Positions 28,067-38,500 of a stretch of 57,461 nucleotides of DNA are shown here, piece after piece; within the stretch, counting starts at the first letter, position 1, and every line of letters begins with the position of its first letter. Origin of the DNA: an uncultured bacterium. GTDB taxonomy: Bacteria > Vulcanimicrobiota > Vulcanimicrobiia > Vulcanimicrobiales > Vulcanimicrobiaceae. The stretch is taken from the NCBI GenBank assembly GCA_903829325.1, contig CAIKPM010000060.1, positions 1-57,461 of the forward strand. The letters run 5' to 3'. A program made the translations under genes and the position numbers. Under the pieces are notes generated by a model. The model was not told the DNA's origin. It worked only from the letters and a program-made list of their open reading frames with translations, and did no database searches.

Positions 28067-29125
28067 CTAGCTGATCGACGATCGTTGATCCACGGCCGTG
28101 CCAGGAAAGTAAAAAGCGACAATCTGTGCAGCGCTTGCGCCGCTCAACGCCATACCCCGTGCACCCCACTGGCAAAAGCCCACGCCGTGCCCACGCCCCG
28201 CTCCATTGAGCACTACTTTACGATTGCCGGCGTCATCTTCTCCCTCATCGCTGTTCTCGACTTGAGCGCTACGCAAGTAGCTGCTGTGCATTTGTCGCGC
28301 AAAAGCGCGGTGCAACGCGAGCACATCGATATCTTGCGCCGTCCCACCACTAACACAGCGTAGCGTCACCGGCCGCGCTCCAGGGGGGCCGAGCAATTCG
28401 ACACGATCGAGCGGCGCATCGGTGTCGAAGTGGAAGGGTCGACCGAGTGTTTCCCAGGTCAGCTCAAGCGTCCAAACCGTTTGGGGACTTGCCGCACAAT
28501 ACGGATCCGCGACGCCACGCAAATACGGTAGTGACGATCCCCACAGGCGTTGGGCATCTTCGGTGTGACCGCCGCAACACGACATATAGGCAACATCAGC
28601 AAGCTGACCGTTATACGTGATGACCTTACCACTCGTCCCAAGGACCGCCTGGCTTGCAACCGGGACTTCAACCGACAAGCCACCGTACATTTGGTCTGCC
28701 GTGCCGGCGACCAAATCGTAGGCTTTATTCGGGCGACATTTACGCAGCGCATAGGTTCGCGCAACGATAGCCTGAGCAGCGAGTGCTTCCGCAGGCCACG
28801 CACTCGGCATTTCTAGCGGCAACACGCCGAGCAGATAATCTTCAAGCGGGAGAATATTAATGCGCGCCTCACCGCTCTGAGCGAGGCTGCCCCGATAGCG
28901 TGTCTGCTCATCATCGCCGACGCGCACGCGCACCATCACATTTGGGTCGACGCGCTGTGGTTCCACCTCCGGATCGGGCATGCGATACGGATCGGGTACG
29001 GGAGTTGCTGGCGCAAAAGGACCATCGTCAAGATCAAGTCCACCGGTTGCCAGGGCCGGGCGAGCCCAACCGCTAGCAGCCGCAGCCACTAAAAATGCAA
29101 GAAAGCGAGAACGCAACACCGGCAA
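28067..29125 (-). CDS. spoIID: SpoIID/LytB domain protein
   Basis: The 352-residue exported protein has a signal peptide cleaved near residue 27 (ARPALA). The SpoIID domain carries the motifs LEDYLLGVLPLEMP, AEALAAQAIVARTYAL, YMSCCGGHTED and GRGHGVGFCQWGARGMA. SpoIID is a lytic transglycosylase in Bacillus spore engulfment, but the domain also occurs widely in non-sporulating bacteria, where it acts on peptidoglycan or is called LytB. No other sporulation genes are seen, so a general cell-wall role is likelier. It starts 4 bases after ruvB. Confidence 0.88.
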   Translation of the reverse strand: MPVLRSRFLAFLVAAAASGWARPALATGGLDLDDGPFAPATPVPDPYRMPDPEVEPQRVDPNVMVRVRVGDDEQTRYRGSLAQSGEARINILPLEDYLLGVLPLEMPSAWPAEALAAQAIVARTYALRKCRPNKAYDLVAGTADQMYGGLSVEVPVASQAVLGTSGKVITYNGQLADVAYMSCCGGHTEDAQRLWGSSLPYLRGVADPYCAASPQTVWTLELTWETLGRPFHFDTDAPLDRVELLGPPGARPVTLRCVSGGTAQDIDVLALHRAFARQMHSSYLRSAQVENSDEGEDDAGNRKVVLNGAGRGHGVGFCQWGARGMALSGASAAQIVAFYFPGTAVDQRSSIS

Positions 29126-29129
29126 ATCT

Positions 29130-30179
29130 CTAGGTCTCCGCGGACTGCTCGAGATGTTCGTGCGCGGCTGGTGTCAGTTTTCTCCCCGTAGCAGTACGCA
29201 TCAAAAGACCTCGTTGTAATAAAAACGGCTCCACGACATCCTCTAAAGTCTCGGCATCTTCACTCAAACTGGCTGCAACCGCCGCAAGCCCAACCGGTCC
29301 ACCCCGGTATTGCTCCGCAATCGTGCGCAAAAACGCCCGATCCAAGCGATCTAAACCAGCCGCATCGATGCCCTCTCGGCGAAGACTTTCCCGAGCAAGA
29401 TCAAGCTCAATCGCTCCATCCGCACAAACTTGTGCGAAATCACGCACCCGCCGTAGCAAGCGGTTGGCGATACGAGGTGTGCCGCGGCTACAACGCGCTA
29501 TCAAGGCTGCCGCCGATGGGCTGATCGGCACTTCGAGCTGTTGGGCGCTACGGGTAATAATCGCAACCAGATCGGTTTCGACGTAATAATCCATATGATG
29601 CCGCAACCCAAAACGATCCCGTAGCGGGCCAGAAAGCATTCCCGCCCGCGTCGTCGCCCCGACCAAGGTGAACGGCTTGAGCGGTAATTTGATCGTTTTG
29701 GCATACGCGCCTCGATCAACGATAAAATCGATCTGAAAATCTTCCATCGCCGGATACAGAAATTCTTCGACAACCCTGCCAAGCCGATGGATCTCATCGA
29801 TAAAGAGCACATCGCCGGCTTCCAAAGCAGTCAGGACCCCAACAATATCCTTGGGTTTTTCAATGGTCGGGCCTGAAGTAGGGCGCAACGCTGCGCCAAG
29901 TTCACGCGCAATCAACGACGCAAGCGTCGTTTTACCCAAGCCGGGCGGGCCATAGAACAGAATGTGCTCCAAAGGCTCGCCGCGTTTTTTTGCGGCGGCA
30001 ATCGAAATCGTTAAACTCTCAACAACGGCGCGTTGCCCAACATACTCCTCAAACGAACGCGGACGTAACGAACTCCGTAGCAATTCGTCTTCGGTCGACG
30101 CGACCGGGTCAACGACTCGCGGAGCGAGTTCAATCGCTTCGGGACCAATCAAGCGCTTGCGCGCGCCACCAGTACTCAT
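29130..30179 (-). CDS. ruvB: Holliday junction branch migration helicase subunit RuvB
   Basis: The AAA+ motor of the RuvAB branch-migration complex. Walker A GPPGLGKTT lies near residue 76, Walker B DEIH near 127, and sensor GATTRAG and the arginine-finger region GTPRIANRLLRR follow; the winged-helix end VEPFLLQRGLL is present. Length 349 is standard. Its start overlaps the ruvA stop by four bases (ATGA). The order ruvC-ruvA-ruvB is the common bacterial one. Confidence 0.97.
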   Translation of the reverse strand: MSTGGARKRLIGPEAIELAPRVVDPVASTEDELLRSSLRPRSFEEYVGQRAVVESLTISIAAAKKRGEPLEHILFYGPPGLGKTTLASLIARELGAALRPTSGPTIEKPKDIVGVLTALEAGDVLFIDEIHRLGRVVEEFLYPAMEDFQIDFIVDRGAYAKTIKLPLKPFTLVGATTRAGMLSGPLRDRFGLRHHMDYYVETDLVAIITRSAQQLEVPISPSAAALIARCSRGTPRIANRLLRRVRDFAQVCADGAIELDLARESLRREGIDAAGLDRLDRAFLRTIAEQYRGGPVGLAAVAASLSEDAETLEDVVEPFLLQRGLLMRTATGRKLTPAAHEHLEQSAET

Positions 30180-30799
30180 CGCAACAAGAGCGGATTACGC
30201 CGCCGATAAATCTGAGCGAGCAACAATTCTGCATCGTTGAGTTCCGGCTGGTCGTCAAGAATTTCGCGAATCAGCACTTGCGCGTCAGCGAGTTTATAAC
30301 CAAGTTGTTGCAACACAGTCAAGGCTTCTTCGGCAAAATCAGGGGGACTCATCACCGTCATATCAGCTCCAGGAATAAGCAAGAAACGCCCAACTTTACC
30401 TTGCAATTTTGCGATAATATCACGCGCCTTCTGCTTGCCAATACCGGGCAAGCGCATAAGCAAAGCGGTATCGCCGTCATCGATCGCTTTCGCAATCACG
30501 GCCATGGGTTGCGCAAAAGCGCGCGCGGCCGAACGCGGCCCAATGCTGGCAACGCTAATCATCGCTTCAAAAAAATCGCGTTCAATCGGACTATGGAATC
30601 CAAAATAGGTAAAGCGTCCGCTATTACCCTCAATCGTCAGGCTAGCATAAATCTCCAGACTGAGTTGCACTGGGGGATTACGCCGTAAAGGCTCAAGCAA
30701 GCAAGGCGGCAAGACGATCGCATAGCCTAGACCAGCAACTTCGAGGAGTACTTGCTGTTCATCAAGGGAGAGCACCGTGCCGCGAATATGAGAAAACAT
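30176..30799 (-). CDS. ruvA: Holliday junction branch migration subunit RuvA
   Basis: RuvA tetramers hold the four-way junction for RuvB. The N-terminal OB domain starts MFSHIRGTVLSLDEQQ, a helix-hairpin-helix motif IPGIGKQKARDIIAKLQGK lies near residue 118, and the C-terminal RuvB-binding domain (VLQQLGYKLADAQVLI) ends the protein. Length 207 is normal. It begins 16 bases after the ruvC stop. Confidence 0.95.
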   Translation of the reverse strand: MFSHIRGTVLSLDEQQVLLEVAGLGYAIVLPPCLLEPLRRNPPVQLSLEIYASLTIEGNSGRFTYFGFHSPIERDFFEAMISVASIGPRSAARAFAQPMAVIAKAIDDGDTALLMRLPGIGKQKARDIIAKLQGKVGRFLLIPGADMTVMSPPDFAEEALTVLQQLGYKLADAQVLIREILDDQPELNDAELLLAQIYRRRNPLLLR

Positions 30800-30815
30800 G
30801 GGTTTCCTTTGGTCA

Positions 30816-31313
30816 TCAGACAGGGATCGGGAGCAACACAGTTCGGTGGAGATTCGCTTGGGCCAAAGCTACCGCGAGGGCATCGGAAACATCGTCAGGC
30901 TCCGGTGTTTGCTCAAGCCGCAACGTGCGCATCACCATCTGTTTCACCTGGCCCTTGCTCGAGGCCCCCGAGCCAGTCAGCGCACGCTTCACCGTCGTAT
31001 GCGCAATATGCTCAACCGCAATATTCTGCATCGCCGCAGCCAAGCAGAGGACTCCGCGCGCGTGCCCCATCACGAGCGCACTCGATGGATCACGCGCTCC
31101 AACCCAAATCTTCTCGAGCACCATCAACCCTGGCTGAGTACTCGTAAGCACGGCCACCAAACCCTCATACAACTCAAGCAAGCGTTGTTCGAACGTCAAC
31201 GAGATCCGCGGGCGGATGATCCCAGCCTCAACCAGGCGCGGCTCTCGCAGGCTCGTATCGATAACCCCATAGCCTGTGATGCGCAAACCCGGATCGATAC
31301 CGAGAATGATCAC
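30816..31313 (-). CDS. ruvC: Crossover junction endodeoxyribonuclease RuvC
   Basis: RuvC cuts Holliday junctions symmetrically. Catalytic acidic residues are visible: Asp in GIDPGLRITG at residue 7, Glu in MVLEKIWVG near 67, and the C-terminal acidic pair in DDVSDALAVAL near 139. Length 165 is standard. The start overlaps the PASTA kinase stop by four bases, so ruv genes are translationally tied to a cell-envelope kinase gene. Confidence 0.96.
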   Translation of the reverse strand: MIILGIDPGLRITGYGVIDTSLREPRLVEAGIIRPRISLTFEQRLLELYEGLVAVLTSTQPGLMVLEKIWVGARDPSSALVMGHARGVLCLAAAMQNIAVEHIAHTTVKRALTGSGASSKGQVKQMVMRTLRLEQTPEPDDVSDALAVALAQANLHRTVLLPIPV

Positions 31314-33367
31314 TGCGCGTCGGTCTCTTGGGGATTGGGGTTAACCGTATTTTCATACAGTACAATCGACTCCCCGGGACGTAAGGGCGTGCCCGCAACC
31401 GGTTCGGTGCGAACGACCTCGCCGTTGCTGCCCTCATCTGTCTGGGCGACATTGCCGACGACATAACCGGCGTTTTGTAAGGTCGTGCGTGCCAGATCGA
31501 GGGTCATACCGCTTACATCCGGCACAATTCCCGAGACTGCTACCACCAACGCCACTGCGGAGCCACGCGCCGCATGAGCGCCGGCCTCCGGCGTTTCGCC
31601 GATCACCGTGCCGGTGTTATTGCCCGCCTGCACACTGTAGCTCACTTGCGGAGTGAAGCCGGCCGCCTGCAAACTCGCAATCGCATCCTCGGGTCGCGTG
31701 GAAGTCACATCAGGAACGAGTGCTGGTGCAGCTCCTGCGCTGACTTCAACGGTGACCGTTCCGCCGGCCACAAGCGACGCGGCATCTTTAGGATCCTGAG
31801 AAATAATCGTCCCTTGCGGAATATCGTCGCTCGGGGTCTGCTTACCGACAACCAATTTCAGATGATGCTGAGTTAACAGCTGGCGCGCCGCATCAAGCGA
31901 AAGCGCAACCACATTCGGCACATCCACGGGTTGCGGCCCATCCGAAACCGTCAACGTGACGAGGGAATGCAGGCGAATCTTCGCATGCGCCAGCGGAGCC
32001 TGAGCAATCACCGTGCCCCGCGCGGCCGAATCGAAATGGGTGAGCACCTTGAGCACAAGCCCGTTTTGAGTCAAGAAACGCTTCGCGTCATCGAGTGAAA
32101 ACGCGCTCAAATCGGGCATCTCGATCAGCGGCAAACCCGATGACACCGTCAGTGTGATCGTGCTACCTTTCGGCGCATTCGTCCCACTGGGAGGGTCTTG
32201 GGCTAACACGACATTCGGCGCAACGGTTGTGCTTTCGCTCAGGCTCGTTTTCACTTGGAAACCAAGGCCCGTCAAGCGATCCTGCGCTGCGGCTAACGTA
32301 TCCCCAACCTCGGCTGGAATCGGCACAGCTTCGGACAACAGGCGCACCGGCTTGGCAATCCACACATAACCAACCGCAGCACCAAGCAACGCAACACCGA
32401 GCACGACCAAGGCCCAGCGCCACCGCCGCGGTTGTTCTACCGGCACGACGAGCACCGGTCGATCGGGCAGCGGGGATGGTCGCGGAGGCGGGTTGGGAAT
32501 TTCAAACACGGGAGCAGCGGTGGTGCGGCGTTGTTCTGAGGTTGGCTCAGTAGGGGTGCTATCGCGCGTTGCCCGCAGAGCCGCCGCCAATTCATCGGCG
32601 GTCGTATAGCGTGCGGTCGGGTCTTTAGCCAATAGGCGTAAGATAATCGCTGCCAAGCCAGGGCTGACCGATTCGGGCAGGGGTGGCGGCGCTTCAGAAA
32701 CATGCTTGAGTGCAATCGCAATCGGAGAATCCGCGGTAAAGGGGGGGCGACCAGCGAGCATTTCATAAAGCACAACGCCCAAACTGTAGAGATCGGAACT
32801 CGGCTGCAGTTCAGCATCTTGCGCTTGTTCGGGCGAGAAATACGAGACGCTGCCCATCACCATACCGTGTTGCGTCATGACCATCGTTTGGCGTTCAACC
32901 GCGCGGGCGATCCCAAAATCGGAAAGCTTGACAATCCCATCTTTGGTAAGCAGTATATTCGCCGGCTTGATATCGCGATGCAGCAGCCCCTGGCGATGTG
33001 CGTAGGCCAAACCGCGACAAATTTGCACGGCATAATCAAGGGCAGACCGCTCGGAAATCGTACTTTCACGCATCTTCGCCGCAAGAGTTGTCCCATCGAC
33101 CAACTCCATCACGATATAATAACTCTCGTTTTCGTGACCAACATCGTAAATATTGACAATATTGGGATGGGTCAATTTCGCCGCAGACTCGGCCTCATGA
33201 TAGAAGCGGCGCACGAACTCGGCGTCGGCGGCATAATGCGGACGCAAGACTTTCACGGCAATACGACGTCGCAATAAGGCATCGGTACCGCTGTAGACAA
33301 CAGCGGTCGCCCCTTCGCCAAGGCGTTCATCGAGGTGGTAGCGATTGTGAAAGATTTGTGTTACCAC
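31310..33367 (-). CDS. Ser/Thr protein kinase with extracellular PASTA repeats (PknB/StkP type)
   Basis: The GTG at 33367 has GAGGAG 4 bases upstream and gives a kinase beginning at the N-lobe; the frame is open for 81 more codons of unrelated sequence inside the neighbouring gene. Kinase motifs: GEGATAVVY glycine loop, Lys39, HRDIKPAN at 130-137 and DFG at 150-152. A Pro-rich juxtamembrane part precedes the membrane segment at about 317-337. Five PASTA repeats of about 67 residues follow; PASTA domains bind peptidoglycan fragments. The family regulates cell division and wall synthesis. It follows the penicillin-binding protein gene by 19 bases. Confidence 0.95.
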   Translation of the reverse strand: MVTQIFHNRYHLDERLGEGATAVVYSGTDALLRRRIAVKVLRPHYAADAEFVRRFYHEAESAAKLTHPNIVNIYDVGHENESYYIVMELVDGTTLAAKMRESTISERSALDYAVQICRGLAYAHRQGLLHRDIKPANILLTKDGIVKLSDFGIARAVERQTMVMTQHGMVMGSVSYFSPEQAQDAELQPSSDLYSLGVVLYEMLAGRPPFTADSPIAIALKHVSEAPPPLPESVSPGLAAIILRLLAKDPTARYTTADELAAALRATRDSTPTEPTSEQRRTTAAPVFEIPNPPPRPSPLPDRPVLVVPVEQPRRWRWALVVLGVALLGAAVGYVWIAKPVRLLSEAVPIPAEVGDTLAAAQDRLTGLGFQVKTSLSESTTVAPNVVLAQDPPSGTNAPKGSTITLTVSSGLPLIEMPDLSAFSLDDAKRFLTQNGLVLKVLTHFDSAARGTVIAQAPLAHAKIRLHSLVTLTVSDGPQPVDVPNVVALSLDAARQLLTQHHLKLVVGKQTPSDDIPQGTIISQDPKDAASLVAGGTVTVEVSAGAAPALVPDVTSTRPEDAIASLQAAGFTPQVSYSVQAGNNTGTVIGETPEAGAHAARGSAVALVVAVSGIVPDVSGMTLDLARTTLQNAGYVVGNVAQTDEGSNGEVVRTEPVAGTPLRPGESIVLYENTVNPNPQETDAQ

Positions 33368-33386
33368 GATTCTCCTCGAAGCCGCT

Positions 33387-34814
33387 CTACTTGTTGAGAG
33401 CTGCGGCAAAAACACGAGCAGCGAGCGGTGCGGCGACGCGACCGCCGTAGCCGCCGTTTTCGACAATAATTGCCAGCGCATATTGCGGGTTGTCTGCGGG
33501 AGCAAAACCAACAAACCACGCGTGCGGCGCTCCGGCAGGGTTCGTCGCGGTTCCCGTCTTTCCGGCAACTTGAATAGTAGGTAATGCCGCGGCAGTCCCC
33601 GTGCCGGCATTGACGACTTGAATCATCATTTGAGTTAAGGCCGCAGCCGTCGCAGGGGTGAGTGGCGTCGCCAACAGCTCAGGAACACGCTGTTGGGGGC
33701 GGCCATCAGCACTGGTCACTTGATCGATCAACGTAGGTGCCATTTCTCGGCCGCCATTTGCAACTGTCGCAGCCACTACCGCCATACGCAAAGGGCTCAC
33801 CAATAAATCAGCCTGACCAAAAGCAAGTTGGGCTAACACAGAATCACTCAGCCCCGGAGCAGTGGGGATATGATCATGTACGGTCGGCAACGTGAAGTCG
33901 AGCGGCTGCCCAAAACCGAACGCATCGATCTGCGCAAACAACCGGGGCGCTCCAAGTAAGAGCGCGATTTGCGCAAAATCGACGTTGCTCGAGCGGGCGA
34001 AAGCTCCGGCCAAGGTCTGGATGCCAGTTGCCTCGCGATTGTCATCTTGGATCCGCGCGCCAGCAACATCGAGATAGCCGGGATCGACAAACGTCTGCGT
34101 GAGATTGACCACACCACTTTGCAGCGCTGCGGCAGCAGTCACAATCTTGAAGGTAGAGCCTGGTGGGTAGAGCCCGTCGATAGCGCGATCGAGCAACGCA
34201 CTATCCGGGTCTCGCGCCAGGCGGGGGAAATCGGCATCGAGATTATTCGGGTCATAGCTCGGTACCGAAGCCGCGGCCACAACCGCACCAGTATGAACAT
34301 CCAGGACGATCCCCGCCGCATGATCGTATGGCTGTAAGGCAGTGAAAAGAGCGCGCTGGATGGGCGGCTCGATCGTTGTGACAATACGTCCACCGCTACG
34401 CGCCGGACGATGCGAATGTCGATCAACGACCTCACTCAGACGCTGGAACACGGTCTCGGCTCCATCGCGTGCGGACAGGACCGAGTCATAGACCGATTCA
34501 AGCCCCGCATTCCCATAACGTAACGAGGTATACCCAACCACATGCGCGAGAGCTGGCCCAAACGGGTAATTCCGCTTGTCGCCGAGTGAGTCGGCAATGG
34601 GCTCACCATCACGCGCAACGATCACTCCGCGATCACGAACCCCAGGATGCGCGCGCGGATTATAAGGATTTTCTTGGTATTGCTCCCGCGCAAAAATCTG
34701 CACCCAAGCAGCGCGCAGCATCAAAACCACAAAGAGGATGGTCAAGAGTCGCCCTAAGCGAGTGATTGACCGATCAATCAGGGGAAATCCGCTCCCGTAA
34801 TAAGGCCAAGCCAT
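33387..34814 (-). CDS. Penicillin-binding protein, transpeptidase (PbpA/FtsI class)
   Basis: A class B-type transpeptidase with a membrane anchor at about residues 20-38 and a dimerisation domain containing RDRGVIVARDG. The catalytic domain has all three motifs: STFK with active Ser220 at 220-223, SSN at 275-277 and KTGT at 419-422. At 475 residues it is short like actinobacterial PbpA and lacks PASTA repeats. I chose ATG 34814; it overlaps the upstream gene by 41 bases, and a later start inside PLIDR is possible. Pairing with a PASTA kinase is common; the usual partner FtsW/RodA gene is absent here. Confidence 0.93.
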   Translation of the reverse strand: MAWPYYGSGFPLIDRSITRLGRLLTILFVVLMLRAAWVQIFAREQYQENPYNPRAHPGVRDRGVIVARDGEPIADSLGDKRNYPFGPALAHVVGYTSLRYGNAGLESVYDSVLSARDGAETVFQRLSEVVDRHSHRPARSGGRIVTTIEPPIQRALFTALQPYDHAAGIVLDVHTGAVVAAASVPSYDPNNLDADFPRLARDPDSALLDRAIDGLYPPGSTFKIVTAAAALQSGVVNLTQTFVDPGYLDVAGARIQDDNREATGIQTLAGAFARSSNVDFAQIALLLGAPRLFAQIDAFGFGQPLDFTLPTVHDHIPTAPGLSDSVLAQLAFGQADLLVSPLRMAVVAATVANGGREMAPTLIDQVTSADGRPQQRVPELLATPLTPATAAALTQMMIQVVNAGTGTAAALPTIQVAGKTGTATNPAGAPHAWFVGFAPADNPQYALAIIVENGGYGGRVAAPLAARVFAAALNK

Positions 34815-35511
34815 CGCCCGTCCGTGCAAGTAAATAAGCCGGACCAGGCAAGCGCGTGATGAGTGTATTTAACATTTCTTGCTGGAGGGTGGTTGGAATG
34901 CCACCTATCGAAACGATTATTTCGACGTTGAGTTCCTCGAGCAAATTCGGCACCAAATAGCGCGGATGTGGGATCGTCGCAAAATGGCGTTCGGCATATG
35001 CTTCATTATGCCAGGGGCCACGCCGCCCGAATACCGTTGTATGGAAATCCCAGGCGCAGAGTTGGCGGTCGTTCCAGATAAAATCATCGCGAACACTAAG
35101 CCGCCGACAAATCCCACAGGGCACGACCTCGCTCGGGGGCTCGCCTAAAGCATGAAGCAGGTCATCGGATAGATCGTCTGCATTGAGGATAGCCGCTGCG
35201 CTCAAGACCGCTGGGGGCGTAGCCTGCCATTCCAAACGTCGCAACAATTCGATATCGCGCATCGATCCGAGAAACGCGCGATCGTCATCAGGCGCAAACG
35301 TCTGATCCATCCAGCTCGCCAAACCATCGAATGCAACGCCCACCTGCTGGGCAGTCGCACCGAGCGAGACACCCAACGGTGTCCACGCCAACGGTGCGAG
35401 GGAGACCATAATCCGCTGATTTTCCGGACGGAAACTCGAAGTCATCGCTAAGGTCGTGGTATTACCGCCGAGGATAAACACGCTCGGCGTTGGCGAGAGA
35501 GAATCCGACAC
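34774..35511 (-). CDS. Unknown protein with a CxxC motif, between carB and the penicillin-binding protein gene
   Basis: I do not recognise this 245-residue protein. It has no signal peptide or membrane segment. Residues 1-125 look like an alpha/beta region, with a glycine turn FILGGN near residue 13. A possible metal site has Cys132, Cys135 and Cys152 with several nearby His, in a stretch also rich in aromatic residues. The last 60 residues end in a second alpha/beta region. The GTG start lies 5 bases after carB stops, and the end overlaps the transpeptidase gene, so it is embedded in the operon. Confidence 0.7.
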   Translation of the reverse strand: MSDSLSPTPSVFILGGNTTTLAMTSSFRPENQRIMVSLAPLAWTPLGVSLGATAQQVGVAFDGLASWMDQTFAPDDDRAFLGSMRDIELLRRLEWQATPPAVLSAAAILNADDLSDDLLHALGEPPSEVVPCGICRRLSVRDDFIWNDRQLCAWDFHTTVFGRRGPWHNEAYAERHFATIPHPRYLVPNLLEELNVEIIVSIGGIPTTLQQEMLNTLITRLPGPAYLLARTGDGLALLRERISPD

Positions 35512-35516
35512 GAACC

Positions 35517-38500
35517 TTACCCCGGAGCCTGGACGGCAAAGCCCGGCATGTCATATTCTTGGAGCGGGCACGGCGGCCCAGCGGTTGCCTCGAGCGCGCC
35601 AACCAGAGCTTGAGCGGTATCCAGACTCGTGAGACACGCGACCCCGGCCTCAACCGCGGCGCGCCGAATCTTGTAATTGTCGCTTATTTCGCGACGACCG
35701 GAGGCGTTGTTGATGACTAAATCAACCTGACGACCGATTAACAAATCGAGCACATGAGGCGAACCCGCTTGAATTTTGTTAACCGCTTCCGACGGAATGC
35801 CGGCTTCTTCTAAAACTCGCCGGGTGCCCGGTGTGGCAATCAGCGTAAAACCAAGGGCAGCATACCGACGCATCGTCGGCACCGCATCGAGCTTTTCTTC
35901 ATCCGAGATCGAAACGAGTACACGAGCACCTTCAGCCGGTAAGCGGATGCCCGCACCGATAAACCCTTTCCGTAAGGCTCCCCCGAAGGTTGCATCAATC
36001 CCCAAAACCTCGCCGGTTGATTTCATCTCAGGACCAAGAATTGTTTCGACGCCACGCATCTTCGCAAAAGAAAAAACGGGAACTTTCACGACCACAAACG
36101 GGGCTTTGGGAGCTAGCCCAGTGCCGTAAGGAAGGTCTTTGAGTTTTTCGCCGAGCGCAACACGCGTTGCAGCAGCGACGAGATTAATTCCCGTTGCTTT
36201 CGAAATAATTGGCACGGTACGACTCGCGCGTGGATTGGCTTCGATAATGTACAAGGTGCCTTCGTGAATAACGAATTGGATGTTAATCAGTCCACGAATT
36301 TCGAGTTCTTCAGCAATCGCCCGGGTTACGGTCAGAATGCGTTGCTCCATGGCCTGATCGATCGTCTGCGTTGGGTAGACACTGATCGAGTCGCCCGAGT
36401 GAATCCCGGCTCGCTCGATATGCTCGAAAATCCCCGGAATCAGGATGTCGTGACCATCGAAAACCGCGTCAACTTCAACTTCCAGGCCCCGCAAATATTT
36501 ATCGACCAATAACGGAGCTTCGGGACGAATCGGCGGCGCAGACTCAGCATACGAAGCGAGCTGGCCCTCATTGTAAATAACTTCCATGCCCCGACCACCG
36601 AGCACAAACGAAGGCCGGACCAAAACCGGAAAGCCCAATTCACGCGCAATTTCGCGCGCTTTGCGAAATGAGAGCGCGGCATAGCCTTCAGGGCGCGCGA
36701 CGCCTAAGCGAGTCAGCGCGGCATCAAACTTCCCGCGATCTTCAGCCATCGCCAAACTGCGGCGATCACTACCAATAATCCGAACCCCTCGATCTGCTAG
36801 TTGATCAGCCAGATTAATCGCCGTTTGCCCACCGAAGGAAAGCATCACCCCACGAGCACCGGTAGCTTCGTAGGCAGCCTGCACTTCATCGGCACCGGGC
36901 GGCTCGAAAATCAGCACATCGGAGACATCAAAATCGGTCGATACCGTCTCGGGATTATTGTTGACAACAACCGGTGCAAAACCAGCTGCGTCTAAAGCCC
37001 AGGCCGCATGCACGCACGAGTAATCGAATTCGATGCCCTGACCGATACGAATCGGTCCACTGCCAACCACAACGACAGCTTCACGCGGGGGAACACGCAT
37101 TTCATCGGCTTCACCGTACGAAAGGTAATAGTACGGTGAACGAGCCGGGAATTCAGCAGCCGCGGTATCCACCATCCGAAACGCAGCAGGGGCAAGCGAA
37201 TCAAGACTGCGGTTTTCGGGAAGCCCTTGCAATTGCGCAATGCCCCGCCGAGAATAACCACATTGGCAGGCTTGCTGCACATCTGCTGGGGTAGCTTGCC
37301 CCGTTTTGAGGCGTTCTTCGAGAGCGACCAGTTCGGCGATTTCCCAGAGCCAAAAAGGGTCGATACTTGAAAGCTCGGCTAAGGCGGCCACGTCTTTGCC
37401 ACGTCGCAAGGCTTCGGCGACCGCAAAAAACCGCTCATGGGTTGGCTGCACGAGTACGCCCTCAAGTGCATCATCGCTCCACTGCGCCACAGGATTATCA
37501 CCCAAGGTCTCACGGCCAAGGTCGAGACCACGAACAGCCTTCATAAGCGCAGCTTGCAGGGTACGCCCGATGCCCATCGCTTCACCAGTGGACTTCATCT
37601 GTGTCCCTAAACGAACGTCGGCTCGCGGGAATTTGTCGAAGGGGAACCGCGGGAATTTGACCACTACGTAATCAAGCGTGGGCTCGTACGCAGCAGTGGT
37701 CACCCCTGTCACCGGATTGAGAATCTGGTCGAGGGTATAGCCCAAAGCGATCTTCGTAGAGATCTTCGCAATCGGGTAACCCGTTGCTTTGGAAGCCAGC
37801 GCGGAGCTACGGCTCACGCGTGGATTCACCTCAATAATACGATACTCGCTGCGGTGCGGATGCAGCGCAAACTGGATATTGCATCCGCCCTGTACCTTGA
37901 GCGCACGAATAACATTGATGCTGGAAGTCCGCAGCATCTGGAATTCTTCGTCAGAAAGCGTTTGGGAAGGCGCTACAACAATCGAATCGCCGGTATGCAC
38001 ACCAACCGGATCGATATTCTCCATGTTGCAGACGATGATACAATTGTCGGCTTTGTCGCGTAAGACTTCGTATTCGACTTCTTTCCAACCGAGCAGCGAC
38101 GTCTCAACGAGGGCTTGGTGAATGATCGAAGCCGCCAAACCGGCAGACAAGGTCTCGCGCAGCTCAGACTCGTTGTAAACGACGCCGCCGCCGGTTCCAC
38201 CGAGGGTAAACGCAGGTCGCACAACCAGCGGGTAACCGACCTTCTGCGCAAAGCTGACGCCTGCATCAACTTCGGTGACGATCACCGAATCTGGGACGGG
38301 CTCACCGATGGCGATCATCGCTTCTTTAAAGCGGGCGCGGTCTTCGGCGAGAGTGATGGTGTCAACCGGTGTACCAAGCAGCTCCACCTGGTAACGCTCC
38401 AACACGCCGCCTTCGAACAGCTCGACCGCCAAATTTAAACCGGTTTGCCCCCCAAGCGTAGGGAGCAAAGCATCGGGTCGCTCGCGCGCGATGATTGCTT

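Noticed and set aside
28067-29125. SpoIID as evidence for sporulation
   Set aside because: The SpoIID/LytB domain is common in non-sporulating bacteria and no other sporulation gene is present here.
33368-33610. N-terminal 81-codon extension of the PASTA kinase
   Set aside because: It overlaps the end of the transpeptidase gene; the GTG at 33367 has an ideal GAGGAG site and starts right at the kinase domain.
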